Source of the DNA: Acanthopleura granulata
Taxonomy: Eukaryota > Mollusca > Polyplacophora > Chitonida > Chitonidae
Direction: 5' to 3'
Length of the DNA stretch: 64,000 bases
NCBI GenBank assembly: GCA_016165875.1
Contig: JABBOT010000011.1
Coordinates: forward strand, 10,991,491 to 11,055,490
The translations under genes were made by a program, and so were the position numbers. Below the pieces are notes generated by a model, which saw only the letters and a list, made by a program, of their open reading frames with translations, made no database searches and had not been told where the DNA came from. Shown piece by piece: positions 15,101 through 23,261 of the stretch (positions within the stretch are counted from its first letter, which is position 1; each line of letters starts with the position of its first letter).

Positions 15101-16959
15101 TATATCTGTATTGTATGCGCCAGAGGACAGGTTTGAACCTTTTAAAGTACAAATAAAAATACTGCTGCGTAGAGAATAAAACTTGAGCAGCCACGACAGT
15201 GTGATGGTTGGCAAATGGTCGCACCTAACCGGTGAAATTCGGCCTCTTGTCAATAATTAGTCCAAAACTAATTTAATGGGCATCTTGTATCCCGCCGGTC
15301 ACTCAGAATCGTTTGTTTTTCATGTCTGTAAAATCGTAGAAAAACATTGGAACTATTTAGACATTGCCTAGCTTTTCTCTTGTTTTATTCCCTTGTCAGT
15401 ATTCTGAAGTTGTGAAACATTTCTGCCCGGTGAAAAAACTTACTTGATATTAGATTTTGAAGAACACACAAAGAACAAGTTATACATACGCTATCAGTTC
15501 TGTGTGTAAAGCTGTATGGAGAGGGCTATAAAACTTGCCATCCAGTAGATTTGATTTTTGTCAAAATCAGCAGCTTTTTCAGAACATACAAAATGGAGAC
15601 CTGTAGTTTATTTTTATCCATATAATTTATATTCTCGAATTGAGGTATTTCAGTCTGCGAAAAGTGATTCGTATGTACACAAGCCAGCATTACACTAAGC
15701 CTACAAAAGACAGCTTCTCGCATAAATGCTACCAGTATTATTTGTTATTTGTATATTATTTCTTACATATTCCTTTGGTGTTTCAAGTAGTTTTGCGTGT
15801 GGGTCTTGCGATTTTTGACTTGGAATGCCACTAAACCGTGGTTTCTAGGTTCTTACACCACATCTCACATTTGTTGTCAACTTCATTGTCTGTTTACTTG
15901 ATCTTAGGACATGTTGGTGACGTATGGCTACTCCAAGATCCCCAACTGGCAATATGACAACAACCAGTTTACTCTGCTCATCGGGGACACGGTCAACACG
16001 GCTCAAATGGTGCTGGACACAACACTGGTCAGTGTATAAACTATAGATCAGTCACTAGTGTGGTCAGTTAATTAGTCAATCATACAGACGACCACTCATT
16101 CTATTATTTGAATGATAAAAGACCAGCAAGCGGTTCATTTCTTTCATTCTCAGCGTCTTTATTATTTCCGTATGGATGCTCCAATATGAATGACATTCTA
16201 CAAAAGCTTTACGAGCAGCATTTCTGCTAATTGTGTATGCGCTGAAATCAAATATATAAGGTAACAGCATAGGGAGAAAAACCAGAGCGGCGACGACAGT
16301 GTGGTAGTTGGTAAGTGGTCACTCCTCACCGATGATGTCCGGCCTCTTGTCAGTTTACCTTTAGTAAACTTTTATTCTAACTGTTCATGTACTGGCATAA
16401 ATAGGAGCAGCTTAGACGTCCCCTGGCACCATGGCTTTAGAAGAATTAAGTAATGAAAATGCAGTGAGGTTAAATGCAATTAATTAGACGTCACTGGTCT
16501 AGAATTACTCAAACTGCTTCATTGTCATTATATTTTATTTGTGTGCACAATAACATAAAACAATGCAGAGGGACCAGGTCTCGGGGATGAATAGCCAACC
16601 AGTAGCATACTTAAACACAATACAGTTTCCTGCAAGGAAAAAGAACGATATGTCAGTGGCAGTAAATGTATGATTTTTATGGCATCGTCTCAATGTATTG
16701 ATCTCACCGGAAGTCGGTTTTTTACCAAGGGCACACCAAGGTTTCCTCCATTATGAACCCCCCCCCCCCCCACTGTTTGAGTTAAAAATTCTTAGCGAAA
16801 TACTAGTGAATCAACAAATCAGTGAGTCCGTGTGTATGATTTCAGGGTCATAACATCGACGACTTGGTCATGGCTTACATCACGTGGCTCATGAACTACC
16901 ACATGAAGAAGAGAGTGAAGACTGTAGACGGCGACTCCTCGGGCGAATCCTACTGCTGA
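1..16959 (+). CDS. MYO7: Unconventional myosin VII, C-terminal tail (5' partial, 19 exons)
   Basis: Coding part of a class VII myosin tail; the motor, neck and first MyTH4 lie left of the window. Exons: 1-122, 442-851, 3911-4065, 4875-5053, 5702-5805, 6158-6324, 7098-7192, 7669-7730, 8154-8306, 8877-8982, 9646-9760, 11696-11776, 12642-12745, 13298-13416, 13839-13905, 14148-14264, 15006-15089, 15908-16027, 16846-16959. All junctions are GT-AG, and phases join into 823 codons plus TGA. Domain order: end of FERM1 (about residues 1-229), SH3-like (232-289), linker, MyTH4 (about 345-460), FERM2 (about 465-815). Landmarks are [46 protein letters not shown] and FKWPTFGS-like [13 protein letters not shown]. 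In animals class VII myosins move on actin and anchor cargo in stereocilia, microvilli and adhesions through MyTH4-FERM. Myosin XV is the main alternative; the FERM-SH3-MyTH4-FERM order and local similarity favour VII. Introns not described separately hold nothing I recognise. Confidence 0.93.
442..851 (+). CDS. MYO7: Myosin VII exon, FERM1 F2-F3
   Basis: Acceptor ttttctgtag and donor GG|GTAAGC. 410 nt, phase 0 in and phase 2 out. Encodes MAARRYYLE, then [20 protein letters not shown] and [13 protein letters not shown], which match the late F2 and F3 lobes of FERM1. It is the largest exon of the gene here. Confidence 0.93.
852..3910 (+). other. Myosin intron, ~3.1 kb, no recognised gene
   Basis: No exon with family similarity on either strand. 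The only repeat seen is a ~55-bp piece near 900-955 related to short fragments at 15180-15245 and 16258-16345 (gcggcgacag / tagttggt motifs). The rest is AT-rich unique-looking sequence. Confidence 0.5.
3911..4065 (+). CDS. MYO7: Myosin VII exon, FERM1 F3 end
   Basis: Acceptor ttaattttag, donor TTTG|GTAAGT. 155 nt, phase 2 in and phase 1 out. Encodes [15 protein letters not shown] and [12 protein letters not shown], the C-terminal helix of the F3 lobe. Confidence 0.92.
4085..4140. repeat. Short tandem repeat, ~20-bp unit
   Basis: Three imperfect copies of a unit like tgctggcaggtataatg inside the myosin intron, 20 bp after the splice donor. Confidence 0.7.
4284..4412. repeat. 17-bp tandem repeat (ccccaaaccatcccatg)
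   Basis: About seven direct copies of ccccaaaccatcccatg-type units in an intron. Short overlapping open frames here are a product of the repeat. Confidence 0.85.
4553..4747 (+). mobile_element. tRNA-derived SINE, family A, near full length
   Basis: The head has A-box-like gtgaccgagagggttaac and B-box-like gagttcaagccc, followed by a body with ggaaggtccgccagcaacc and a tail of caatcaaacaaataaataa. This is the same family as copies at 9378, 58025 (minus) and 62420. It is intronic and in sense with the myosin gene. Confidence 0.85.
4875..5053 (+). CDS. MYO7: Myosin VII exon, SH3-like segment
   Basis: Acceptor ttgtacag, donor ATG|GTGAGT. Phase 1 in and phase 0 out, 59 full codons. [16 protein letters not shown] matches the first strands of the myosin VII SH3 (GDLI-type). 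The conserved SH3 tryptophan and the following GxNxRT stretch are not evident, so ligand binding may be lost. An alternative donor at 5119/5120 would add 22 residues in frame. Confidence 0.88.
4993..5303 (+). repeat. Tandem repeat of exon end plus splice donor, ~5 copies of 62-66 bp
   Basis: The last ~60 nt of the SH3 exon plus the start of the intron are repeated. Copies run from about 4993 (the exon itself), 5058, 5124, 5186 and 5248. Donor-like ends are at 5054 (gtgagt), 5120 (gtaagt), 5182 (gtgagt) and 5244 (gtgagt); the fifth copy has lost it (ttgagt). Periods are 66, 62 and 62, so only the first two donors keep the reading frame. Confidence 0.9.
5308..5435 (-). mobile_element. SINE family A fragment, reverse orientation
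   Basis: Contains ggcggccagcattgtgg, aggaaaccaggcagagcccg and acccacgagcatccg, the reverse of the family A 3' body. It follows the last copy of the donor repeat. Confidence 0.75.
5702..5805 (+). CDS. MYO7: Myosin VII exon, linker before second MyTH4
   Basis: Acceptor gtcgtcag, donor TTCAG|GTAAGA. Phase 0 in and phase 2 out. [12 protein letters not shown] aligns with the YTLEEFSYDYFR-type pre-MyTH4 motif of myosin VIIa. Confidence 0.9.
6158..6324 (+). CDS. MYO7: Myosin VII exon, MyTH4 start
   Basis: Acceptor tttttgtag. The donor ACCT|GTGTCC is weak but is the only one that joins the next exon in frame and with the family length (TAFTS|ILQYMSD). Encodes a basic linker, then [16 protein letters not shown], the MyTH4 helix-1 motif. 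Confidence 0.88.
6587..6926. mobile_element. Foldback/MITE element interrupted by a SINE
   Basis: Left inverted repeat 6587-6614 (gagccgattccacgaagc...) pairs with right repeat 6897-6926 (...ttcgtggaatcggccc). The interior holds a SINE at 6704-6827, so the MITE is the older insertion. Intronic, + strand gene. Confidence 0.85.
6704..6827 (+). mobile_element. 5'-truncated SINE family A nested in MITE, 13-bp TSD
   Basis: Starts within the body (ggaaggtccaccagcaacc) without a tRNA-like head and ends in agataaataa. Perfect 13-bp direct repeats atcttgcgacata lie at 6691-6703 and 6828-6840, the signature of target-primed integration. Confidence 0.92.
7098..7192 (+). CDS. MYO7: Myosin VII exon, MyTH4 middle
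   Basis: Acceptor cctaataag, which lacks a strong pyrimidine tract, donor AAT|GTGAGT. Phase 1 in and phase 0 out. ILQYMSD corresponds to the VLKYMGD motif of MyTH4. Confidence 0.87.
7517..7645 (+). mobile_element. SINE family B 3' fragment just upstream of an exon
   Basis: Contains tcggtggtttacgccg, gggttcctctacccctgaaa and aattcttgagaacggcgtt, matching the fuller copy at 14305-14640. It ends about 24 bp before the next exon acceptor. Similar pieces at 7738-7770 and 7830-8020 suggest more old copies. Confidence 0.65.
7669..7730 (+). CDS. MYO7: Myosin VII exon, MyTH4
   Basis: Acceptor ttttcttgcag, donor ACGT|GTAAGT. 62 nt. [18 protein letters not shown] is the classic MyTH4 DEIYCQL-type helix. 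Confidence 0.95.
8154..8306 (+). CDS. MYO7: Myosin VII exon, MyTH4 end
   Basis: Acceptor ggcctatttccag, donor [27 protein letters not shown] and [13 protein letters not shown] complete MyTH4. Confidence 0.95.
8877..8982 (+). CDS. MYO7: Myosin VII exon, MyTH4-FERM2 junction
   Basis: Acceptor attcttttcag, donor [25 protein letters not shown] and VHFPDQTSQ match the stretch that enters the second FERM F1 lobe. Confidence 0.93.
9378..9632 (+). mobile_element. SINE family A, near full length, 13 bp from an exon acceptor
   Basis: Head gtcagtcggttagcgcgctagcgc, then body with taaggtctgccag and tcctcccaccataatgctg, and tail aataaataaataag. The A-rich tail ends directly before the branch/pyrimidine region of the exon starting at 9646. 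Confidence 0.85.
9646..9760 (+). CDS. MYO7: Myosin VII exon, FERM2 F1
   Basis: Acceptor gattgttgtttccag, donor [29 protein letters not shown] and [10 protein letters not shown] correspond to the ubiquitin-like F1 lobe of FERM2. Confidence 0.94.
11696..11776 (+). CDS. MYO7: Myosin VII exon, FERM2 F1 end
   Basis: Acceptor tatgttttcag, donor [23 protein letters not shown] and YWIKRRAS match ISVPENDFFFDFV-type sequence and the DWIKKAR motif of myosin VIIa. The preceding ~1.9-kb intron shows no recognised gene. Confidence 0.93.
12642..12745 (+). CDS. MYO7: Myosin VII exon, FERM2 F2 start
   Basis: Acceptor catgttgcag, donor [31 protein letters not shown] and FHYTQ are diagnostic for class VII FERM2. 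Confidence 0.96.
13298..13416 (+). CDS. MYO7: Myosin VII exon, FERM2 F2
   Basis: Acceptor attgctttcag, donor [27 protein letters not shown] is nearly invariant in the class. Confidence 0.96.
13548..13645 (+). mobile_element. SINE family C 3' fragment
   Basis: cgtgtgtggtgtcttcggc, atggcgttccagtaacgc and the following block match the family C copy at 35530-35870. Confidence 0.6.
13839..13905 (+). CDS. MYO7: Myosin VII exon, FERM2 F2
   Basis: Acceptor attttcacag, donor [28 protein letters not shown] matches LRELVPQDLIRQ-type sequence. Confidence 0.95.
14148..14264 (+). CDS. MYO7: Myosin VII exon, FERM2 F2-F3
   Basis: Acceptor tctatttcag, donor [28 protein letters not shown] then VFFEVK, the FERM F2/F3 hinge. 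Confidence 0.97.
14305..14645 (+). mobile_element. SINE family B, near full length
   Basis: Head with B-box-like gggttcaaacctggcc after a poorly conserved A box, middle ggcagggaatttgttgattgcc, 3' part ttcctccacctatgaaactg and tcttgagtatggcgttaagc, then an ataactaa tail. Related copies are at 20880 and, reversed, at 29890. Confidence 0.75.
15006..15089 (+). CDS. MYO7: Myosin VII exon, FERM2 F3
   Basis: Acceptor ctttccacag, donor [28 protein letters not shown] corresponds to the ILLIAINKYGVSLID strand pair. Confidence 0.95.
15908..16027 (+). CDS. MYO7: Myosin VII exon, FERM2 F3
   Basis: Acceptor gatcttag, donor [27 protein letters not shown] and IGDTVN match the terminal F3 strands. Confidence 0.95.
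16486..16612. repeat. Dispersed repeat, copy 1 (other copy at 40216-40330)
   Basis: Shares gacgtcactggtctagaatt and an AACATRAAA-containing block with 40216-40330. The ends are not defined and no coding or tRNA-like part is visible. Confidence 0.6.
16846..16959 (+). CDS. MYO7: Myosin VII last exon, FERM2 C-terminus
   Basis: Acceptor atgatttcag after a C13 run at ~16758. [14 protein letters not shown] is the closing F3 helix (MDDLLTSYISQML in vertebrates). It ends GDSSGESYC and TGA at 16957-16959. Confidence 0.96.
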   Translation, partial: GHNIDDLVMAYITWLMNYHMKKRVKTVDGDSSGESYC

Positions 16960-17345
16960 GGACAACAATAAGCGGTATTCTTGTGGGATGAAGTCATTAC
17001 CTGCCGGATTGAAATGTTTGAGGCAAAAATTTATGATCGTCAAGTGGGCACAGTGAAATCATTGGAGAAAAACACCGCGAAGGGCAGATTGAAGGAATCT
17101 CAAATAACAACAACCGACTCCTTGGAAAATTCCACCGTTAGAGACAGTAATCACCAAGCTTCAAGTGACACCTACTGATTCATTTGAGAATCCCACTATT
17201 AGGGGAAAATGAAGTGAACTTTAAATGGATTCCTTGGGCACTAATGTGGTGAAGACACGGGATTCGCTTGATTAGAAGTCACCCAAGGCTTTTAAAAGCT
17301 AAGACGGCGATCGAGCGGCTCTTTGTATCTATAAACATAGAAATG

Positions 17346-17351
17346 AATAAA
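17346..17351 (+). terminator. Candidate poly(A) signal AATAAA of the myosin gene
   Basis: The first AATAAA after the stop codon, ~390 nt downstream. Position is plausible; not provable from sequence alone. Confidence 0.45.
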
Positions 17352-17995
17352 TTTGCAGTTTATTTTAATGTATAACTTGGGACTTCATTGCACGGATGAT
17401 AGGTATCTGAACAGGTATGAATAAGACATCCAAGTGTTTGGTATATACAACTAACTGGAATATTAGGTATTATTTACTCGCGACCAGGTCGACATCTCAG
17501 TTTTAGGCTGGCTTCCGTCAATCAGCAGGAGGAAGTAAAGTTCACTACCAGTTAGTTTATAATGTTTTCTGAAGAATTCACTGTTACTGGAGAGGCGCCA
17601 TTGCGATCATTTATGTGAAATCAGCGGATGAACGCTCCATTTAGATTAATCCCAGAGGGAAAAAGTTTTCTTCTGTCTTGGATGAAGTAATACTCAAAGC
17701 AAGGTGCATGTACAGATGTACGTCAATTGAAGGATGAGGTTTTTGTCTGGTGTAACCGTTTGAAATGAACACCTTGTGCTTTTACAGCAGCGAACATCGA
17801 AAATCGAGGAATTTAGATTGGGATTCTGACAGCGTATATGTAACTTTGTCCAGGATGTATCTAACCTGTGCTTCGGAAACATGATGGTAACTGTGTCATC
17901 CTATGGTAACGGTACAAACTGACTGGATTCTAATCGTGCACACTGAATAAATCACTGGAGAACTCAGACATCTCACTCTTGTAGTAATGTGTTGA
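17352..17995. other. Intergenic, nothing recognised
   Basis: No exon-like or repeat structure was seen on either strand apart from another AATAAA near 17944. Confidence 0.4.
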
Positions 17996-17999
17996 GGAA

Positions 18000-18418
18000 A
18001 TTACTGTGAAGCCTTCGCCAGCTACTGTGAAAACGTCATCGTTAGTTACTGTGATGCCTTCGTGAGCTAATGTGAAAACGTCATCGTTAGTTACTGTGAT
18101 GCCTTCGTGAGCTACTGTGAAAACGTCATCGTTAGTTACTGTGATGCCTTCGTGAGCTACTGTGAAAATGTCATCGTTAGTTGCTGTGATGCCTTCGTGA
18201 GCTACTGTGAAAACGTCATCGTTAGTTACTGTGATGCCTTCGCCAGCTACTGTGAAAACGTCATCGTTAGTTACTGTGATGCCTTCGTGAGCTACTGTGA
18301 AAATGTCATCGTTAGTTACTGTGATGCCTTCGTGAGCTAATGTGAAAACGTCATCGTTAGTTACTGTGATGCCTTTATGAGCTACTGTGAAAACGTTATC
18401 GTTAGTTACTGTGACAAT
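18000..18418. repeat. 45-bp minisatellite, ~9 copies
   Basis: Unit like gttactgtgatgccttcgtg agctactgtgaaaacgtcatc, arranged head to tail with few substitutions. The period is a multiple of three, so one frame stays open (18107-18340, SYCDAFVSYCENVI-like). I treat that as a repeat by-product because there is no plausible gene context. Confidence 0.93.
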
Positions 18419-18544
18419 GTAGTCATCTTACTTCGTGACGTCAAGGCGAAATATGTAGGATTTCAGATCATCGACGAAACAAAACTTTGACAATGGATGC
18501 CTAGTAAGACTGGAATCGTTGCTGAAAAACTGTCTTCTGGATGA

Positions 18545-19085
18545 TTGCCTGTTCTGGAATGCAACCCTTGTGCTCACTGGAATACAATTTTTGCTCACTG
18601 GAATGCAATTCTTATCCTCACTGACACAAAACCATGCATTCACTGGTATACAAACTCGTACTCGCTTGTACTCGTGCTTCCAATACAACCATGGAAAGGA
18701 TACAACCTCTTATTCTGTGCATTACAGTATTGTGCCTATTGGAATACAATGTCCCGTATGCGCTGCCCGAAATTGAAATGGTGCTCGTAAGAATACAGCC
18801 CTGAACACTCTGGGATACAGCCGTGTGCTTTTTGTTATACACCCTGGTGCTGTTACTTAGCCTTGTGTTCGCGGGAGTACAGCCTTATGTTCGCTGGAGT
18901 ACAGCCTTGTGTTCGCTGAAATCGGACCTTGCCGTCACGAGAATGTAATCTCGTGCTGACTGAATAACAACCCTATCTATGCTCACCGGAATACAACCAT
19001 GAGGTCGCTGTAATACAACACTGCTAGCTGGTATAAAACTTCATTTCGACTCATTACAGCTGTGTGTTCATTGGAATGCTGCGGT
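18545..19085. repeat. Degenerate ~25-30-bp tandem array
   Basis: Repeated pieces like cactggaatacaac, gctggagtacagccttgtg and tcgctggaatac recur every 25-30 bp with strong divergence. It lies 130 bp after the 45-bp array. Confidence 0.75.
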
Positions 19086-19089
19086 AAAA

Positions 19090-20180
19090 TACCATTGTAC
19101 TGGTCAGATAATGACGAAGGCTAATGTATACAGTATATATAATTATGCGTGAACACTATTCATGTAATTATGTTATAAAGCGTGTGGAAATGGCACATGG
19201 CGTGTCACTGGTTTATTTTTGAAACACTCCGGTTGTTGATGTATTTTTGCTGGGTTTTACCAGGCTTTACCAAATGACACTATAAATATGTGTGACTTTT
19301 TTCACAGCCTTTGCAAATGTACAGGTGTTTTGCTATACACTTATCAAGGTGCCCATTTAAGTATGGTTCTAGTAGAAATTTAGGAAAAAAATGTTTTCTC
19401 GTAGCAAAATATTTTTACTTGACCAAAGTTTTTATTGTTTTTTTTTTCAAAGCCATATATGTGACACGGAATGGTATGAAAAATTATTTATTTTGTGATA
19501 AAACAATAAAGAAATACCAAAATAGCTTAACTTAGCAAATTAACTTTTGTCTAAAAATGTGATTTTTGAAAAAATATCCACCGATTACTTTAATACAGAC
19601 TTGTAATTATTTGGATCACTTCTGTTATATCAGAGCCATATGTGATGACTGATTAAACTGGATTGGTAAGGAGATTTCAGTTTCTGAAAACAAACTCCAA
19701 AGGAAACCGGGGAACTAAGCAGGTTCTTTTGTCGGAGTTTGGACACGAGTGCTATACGCTTGTGCATCAAAAACAAATGTATTTGGATTTTTTTTGTTGG
19801 TTTGGGGTGCGGAGCAACTGATTTGGCATTTTTGTGAAGACGTGGGTCTGAGACGCGTATTGCGTTGTGCCATAGTTTCTGTTTGAGGGAACTGTCTCAG
19901 CCGCTTGCACTTCAAATGGATATGAGGTTTGCACAGTTAGAGACATTCTATCCTATGTATTTTAACGGCATATTTGAGTGCATTTTGCCTCATATACACC
20001 TTTTTTATGGTGTCTCTCGGTCCTTTTACTTAACTAATAATCCTTGGATCCCTATTTCCAGAGTATCAAAATTGTTTGTTGGAATTAGACGGCTGTAATC
20101 TGAGAAGGAATTACTTAGTGATAAAGTCAGTGTATATCAGTCGTGGAAGCTGCATAAATGTATGTTATTGTTTTTATCAG
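19090..20180. other. Intergenic, AT-rich, nothing recognised
   Basis: No conserved coding segment was found. Open frames at 19311, 19715 (minus) and 19865 show no family motif. Confidence 0.4.
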
Positions 20181-20187
20181 TGTAACT

Positions 20188-20400
20188 TGTGTGGCCCCGT
20201 TTGACAAAGATATCTCGACTGATAAGGCTCCGACAGCAAACGTCGTATCACTAAGGTTGCGTGTTCAAATCCAGCTTGTGCTGGGTCACATGGGATCTTA
20301 CCTCAAAAAGTTAATTGTCGGATTTTTATATACCTGGCCACCGTTGAATAGAGAATCATTCCTAAATGTGGCGTAAAGCATAAATCAAACAAGTAAATAT
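20188..20400 (+). mobile_element. Diverged tRNA-derived SINE
   Basis: tgataaggctccgacagc, B-box-like gtgttcaaatccagc, and a 3' end of gcgtaaagcataaatcaaac. A decayed relative of family A. Confidence 0.65.
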
Positions 20401-20673
20401 TAGTATCGCAACTAGCATTTTCTGCAGGAAGTTTATCTGACAGTAAAACATCTACAGGATGTCGGCATGCAGGAAGGTACACTGATATATACGTAGAAAT
20501 ACAAATATAGTATATATACGTCTTTCATTTATTTTTTTTATGCGTGCCTTCGCGAATGCTAATTAAACAAATAGTATACGACGGATTTTTATATAAGATT
20601 TATATACTGACGCATTTCTATTTTTATACTGTAAAATATCTGTATATGACGCTTTCTAGTATATGACTATGTC

Positions 20674-20694
20674 AATATATATATATATATATAT
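20674..20694. repeat. (AT)n microsatellite
   Basis: Uninterrupted run of ~10 AT dinucleotides. Confidence 0.9.
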
Positions 20695-20879
20695 TACTGT
20701 CTCTTGTTATTCTCCACTATACAAGCTCTAACTACCGAATCGGTGTTGCCTTGTAACCTTGTCTCAACAATACAGTCTGTCAGAAACATTGTCTTTATAT
20801 TGCTTCAAAAATAAATATCTTGACCATTCATTATAAATTTATGGTGTTGCGTTGTTTGAAACGTGTGTCGGTACTCAAA

Positions 20880-21105
20880 ACGAATAGTGACTTAGTGGTA
20901 AAGTGTGCGATTTCCATGGATGCAGACGTTGATACACAGGAGGTAGGGGCTCAATCGCAGCCTTAGGCAGGGAATTTGTAGATGCGCCTTGTATCACTGT
21001 TCGTGGAGCTCTGATGACAGTAAGCCGTTGAGAGCGCTGTTGATACCGTTTGCTCACGTGCATTCCATTCGTTGAAGATAACTTGTCCTCCATCAATATC
21101 ACGTA
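20880..21105 (+). mobile_element. SINE family B copy
   Basis: gacttagtggtaaagtgtgc (A-box-like), ggggctcaatcgcagcc, ggcagggaatttgtagatgc, then gttgaagataacttgtcctc. Shares blocks with 7930-7990 and 14305-14430. Confidence 0.65.
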
Positions 21106-22300
21106 GGAATGTTTGTCAGTTTAATGAGCTGGCGCTTCGCTCAATGCACAAACTTTCATCCATATTCGTCTATAACTTTTTCCATAACGAAAATGGTTGT
21201 CCCGGGTCAACTAACTCGAGATCAACATTCAGAACAGCCTGCAACCCAAACCATCAAAAAACCAAGAGGGCATGTAAAATAAGGAATAGGGAAATCGTAA
21301 AACTCCCTCCGGCTTTAACAAAATGGTCCAAAGCTGTGTACGCTTTTGTTCTTTCCCGGTAGGACGTCACACCTTTAAGTGTATGTACATGTATGCTCAC
21401 CAAACGCTTACGTTGTGCACAAGCACTACAGCGTCACAGCAGGGAACAAAGCGTTTTTACTGCCATTTGGACCTGTCTGTGTAGCCCGTCAGAGCTTTCC
21501 AGTAGGACTGATTCATTCCAAGGGAAGCAGGCAACTGTTTTCAATAAAGACAGAAAGACACAAGAAATGTTCTAATTAAATCATTAGCAAAATTGTGTGC
21601 TTGGTGCTGGTTTTAAAAGTTGTCGTTGATGACATATGTATAGGGTACTGTCTGTCCAAACTATTTGAAAATCCAAGCAAAGCTATTAAACGCATAATCT
21701 CCGTAGAAAATATGGTAATATATCTGACATGCACGCATACCTCGTGGGACGGGCCAATTCCTTGCCAAACAGACATGAATTAATCGAAGGAATTTAACAC
21801 AGTCCTCTGTGAAATGTTTGGTTTTCTATTTGCAAAGAGGACGTCGATATTAATATCCGCGTTTATGATCCGAACAGACCGACAGAGACACAGGGTTATT
21901 ACTTGATCGATGGTCGCAGCAAAACCGATGCCTGTCATCGCGGAACTTCAGCGTTTATAACCGGCCCGTTTTCATTATTTAACAGTCTGAACTCGTCCAG
22001 TGGATTGGTTTGATTTGATCGTATGTGATATTGCCACGGACATGTCCAACACACGTGCTTCTGCGTGACGGTTTTGGATTCGATCGGCAGATTCCGGTAA
22101 ATATGGATGGGCTCGTGTCCAAACAGTGCTAACCTGACACGACTACGGTTTATCAATGCCCAGTAGAGTCGTCACAGTGTAATAGATAAAGCAGAGACTC
22201 AAGTTTGCAGCAGGACAAACTCTTATCGTTCTGCCACCGCTGACGTCGGGATGTCTATTGTGTGATCATTTGTGTGGATTGGTTGATAACTGCTTCTAAA
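21106..22300. other. Intergenic, nothing recognised
   Basis: Several short open frames (21072, 21379, 21576 minus, 21935 minus) lack domain motifs or splice-supported extension. No repeats were identified. Confidence 0.4.
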
Positions 22301-22309
22301 ACTGGACTT

Positions 22310-22830
22310 CTTTTTTCACAGTCTGAGCAGTCAGCTGGATTGCTTAAGAACATCGCTTTTTTGGCAGCAACATGTAACCAGCTAACCCATGATTGTAACT
22401 GAATTAGCTTCAGTTGTTACGGTTGCTTGCTTTGGGAATTTTATTGTTCGAGCACTCGGGTGAATTGGATGAGAACTTGATGCTCAAACTGGACTTACTC
22501 CTTTTGGTGTATTGGCTTGTGTCTGAGATCTTTTTTACCGGCTAAGCGCTATGCTGGATTGCTTGAGAACTGTTTCCATTGTGTTTTTTCTGTTTGAGCA
22601 CTCAGCTGAACTGAACACTTTTGGCTTGCACTAAAGTTTTTCCTGATTGAACTCTACAGCTGAGTTTTTTTTGAAGCCGGATCCCATCGTTTTGTAATAG
22701 ACTGTAACAAGTAACTCTTGATTGGAACTGATATTGCTGTTAGCGTAGCTCTAGCTGCTTTTATCAAAGTGTAGTTTTACCGTTGGAGCACTAAAGCTCG
22801 GTTTGCTTGAGAAGTTTAGGATACTCTTCT
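22310..22830. repeat. Highly degenerate ~100-130-bp repeats
   Basis: The theme 'gagcactcagctggattgcttgagaac' recurs in pieces, for example near 22325, 22450, 22600 and 22790, interspersed with ttactc/tttttt segments. Age and unit length are uncertain. Confidence 0.45.
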
Positions 22831-23261
22831 CATCACAGGCACTACTTTACAACGTGCGTAGAATCCAAGTTGAAAGCGGCGGTGTGAGCCTCGAATATGC
22901 CCAGTTTCATGTGTGCTCTCTTTGGATTCCTGAAATGCTGACAAACTGTCAGGTAAGAGCAAAGGTTACTGAGTTAGAACATGCCTTGGTCTAATCATGT
23001 CTAAGTTCCTTGAACATTATTCCAAGAGAACTGACCGAATCAAACTACAAGGTAACGTTAGCGAAACAGTATTCACCTATGATATGCCGAGTGCCTAATT
23101 GCGCTTGGGATTATTCCTATACAGATGACCAGCCCGACAAGCTAACTTTACTGGATTAATACTCACATAGAACAGGTTATATCTAGGTTGTGCTTTGACA
23201 GACACGGACTAGAAGCTGTTGGGCCTCACTCCACCAGGCCACAGCGGTTTGGATAAACCCC

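Noticed and set aside
18107..18340. Open frame of 77 codons with SYCDAF/SYCENV repeats
   Set aside because: Wholly inside the 45-bp minisatellite, whose period is a multiple of three; no splice or domain context.
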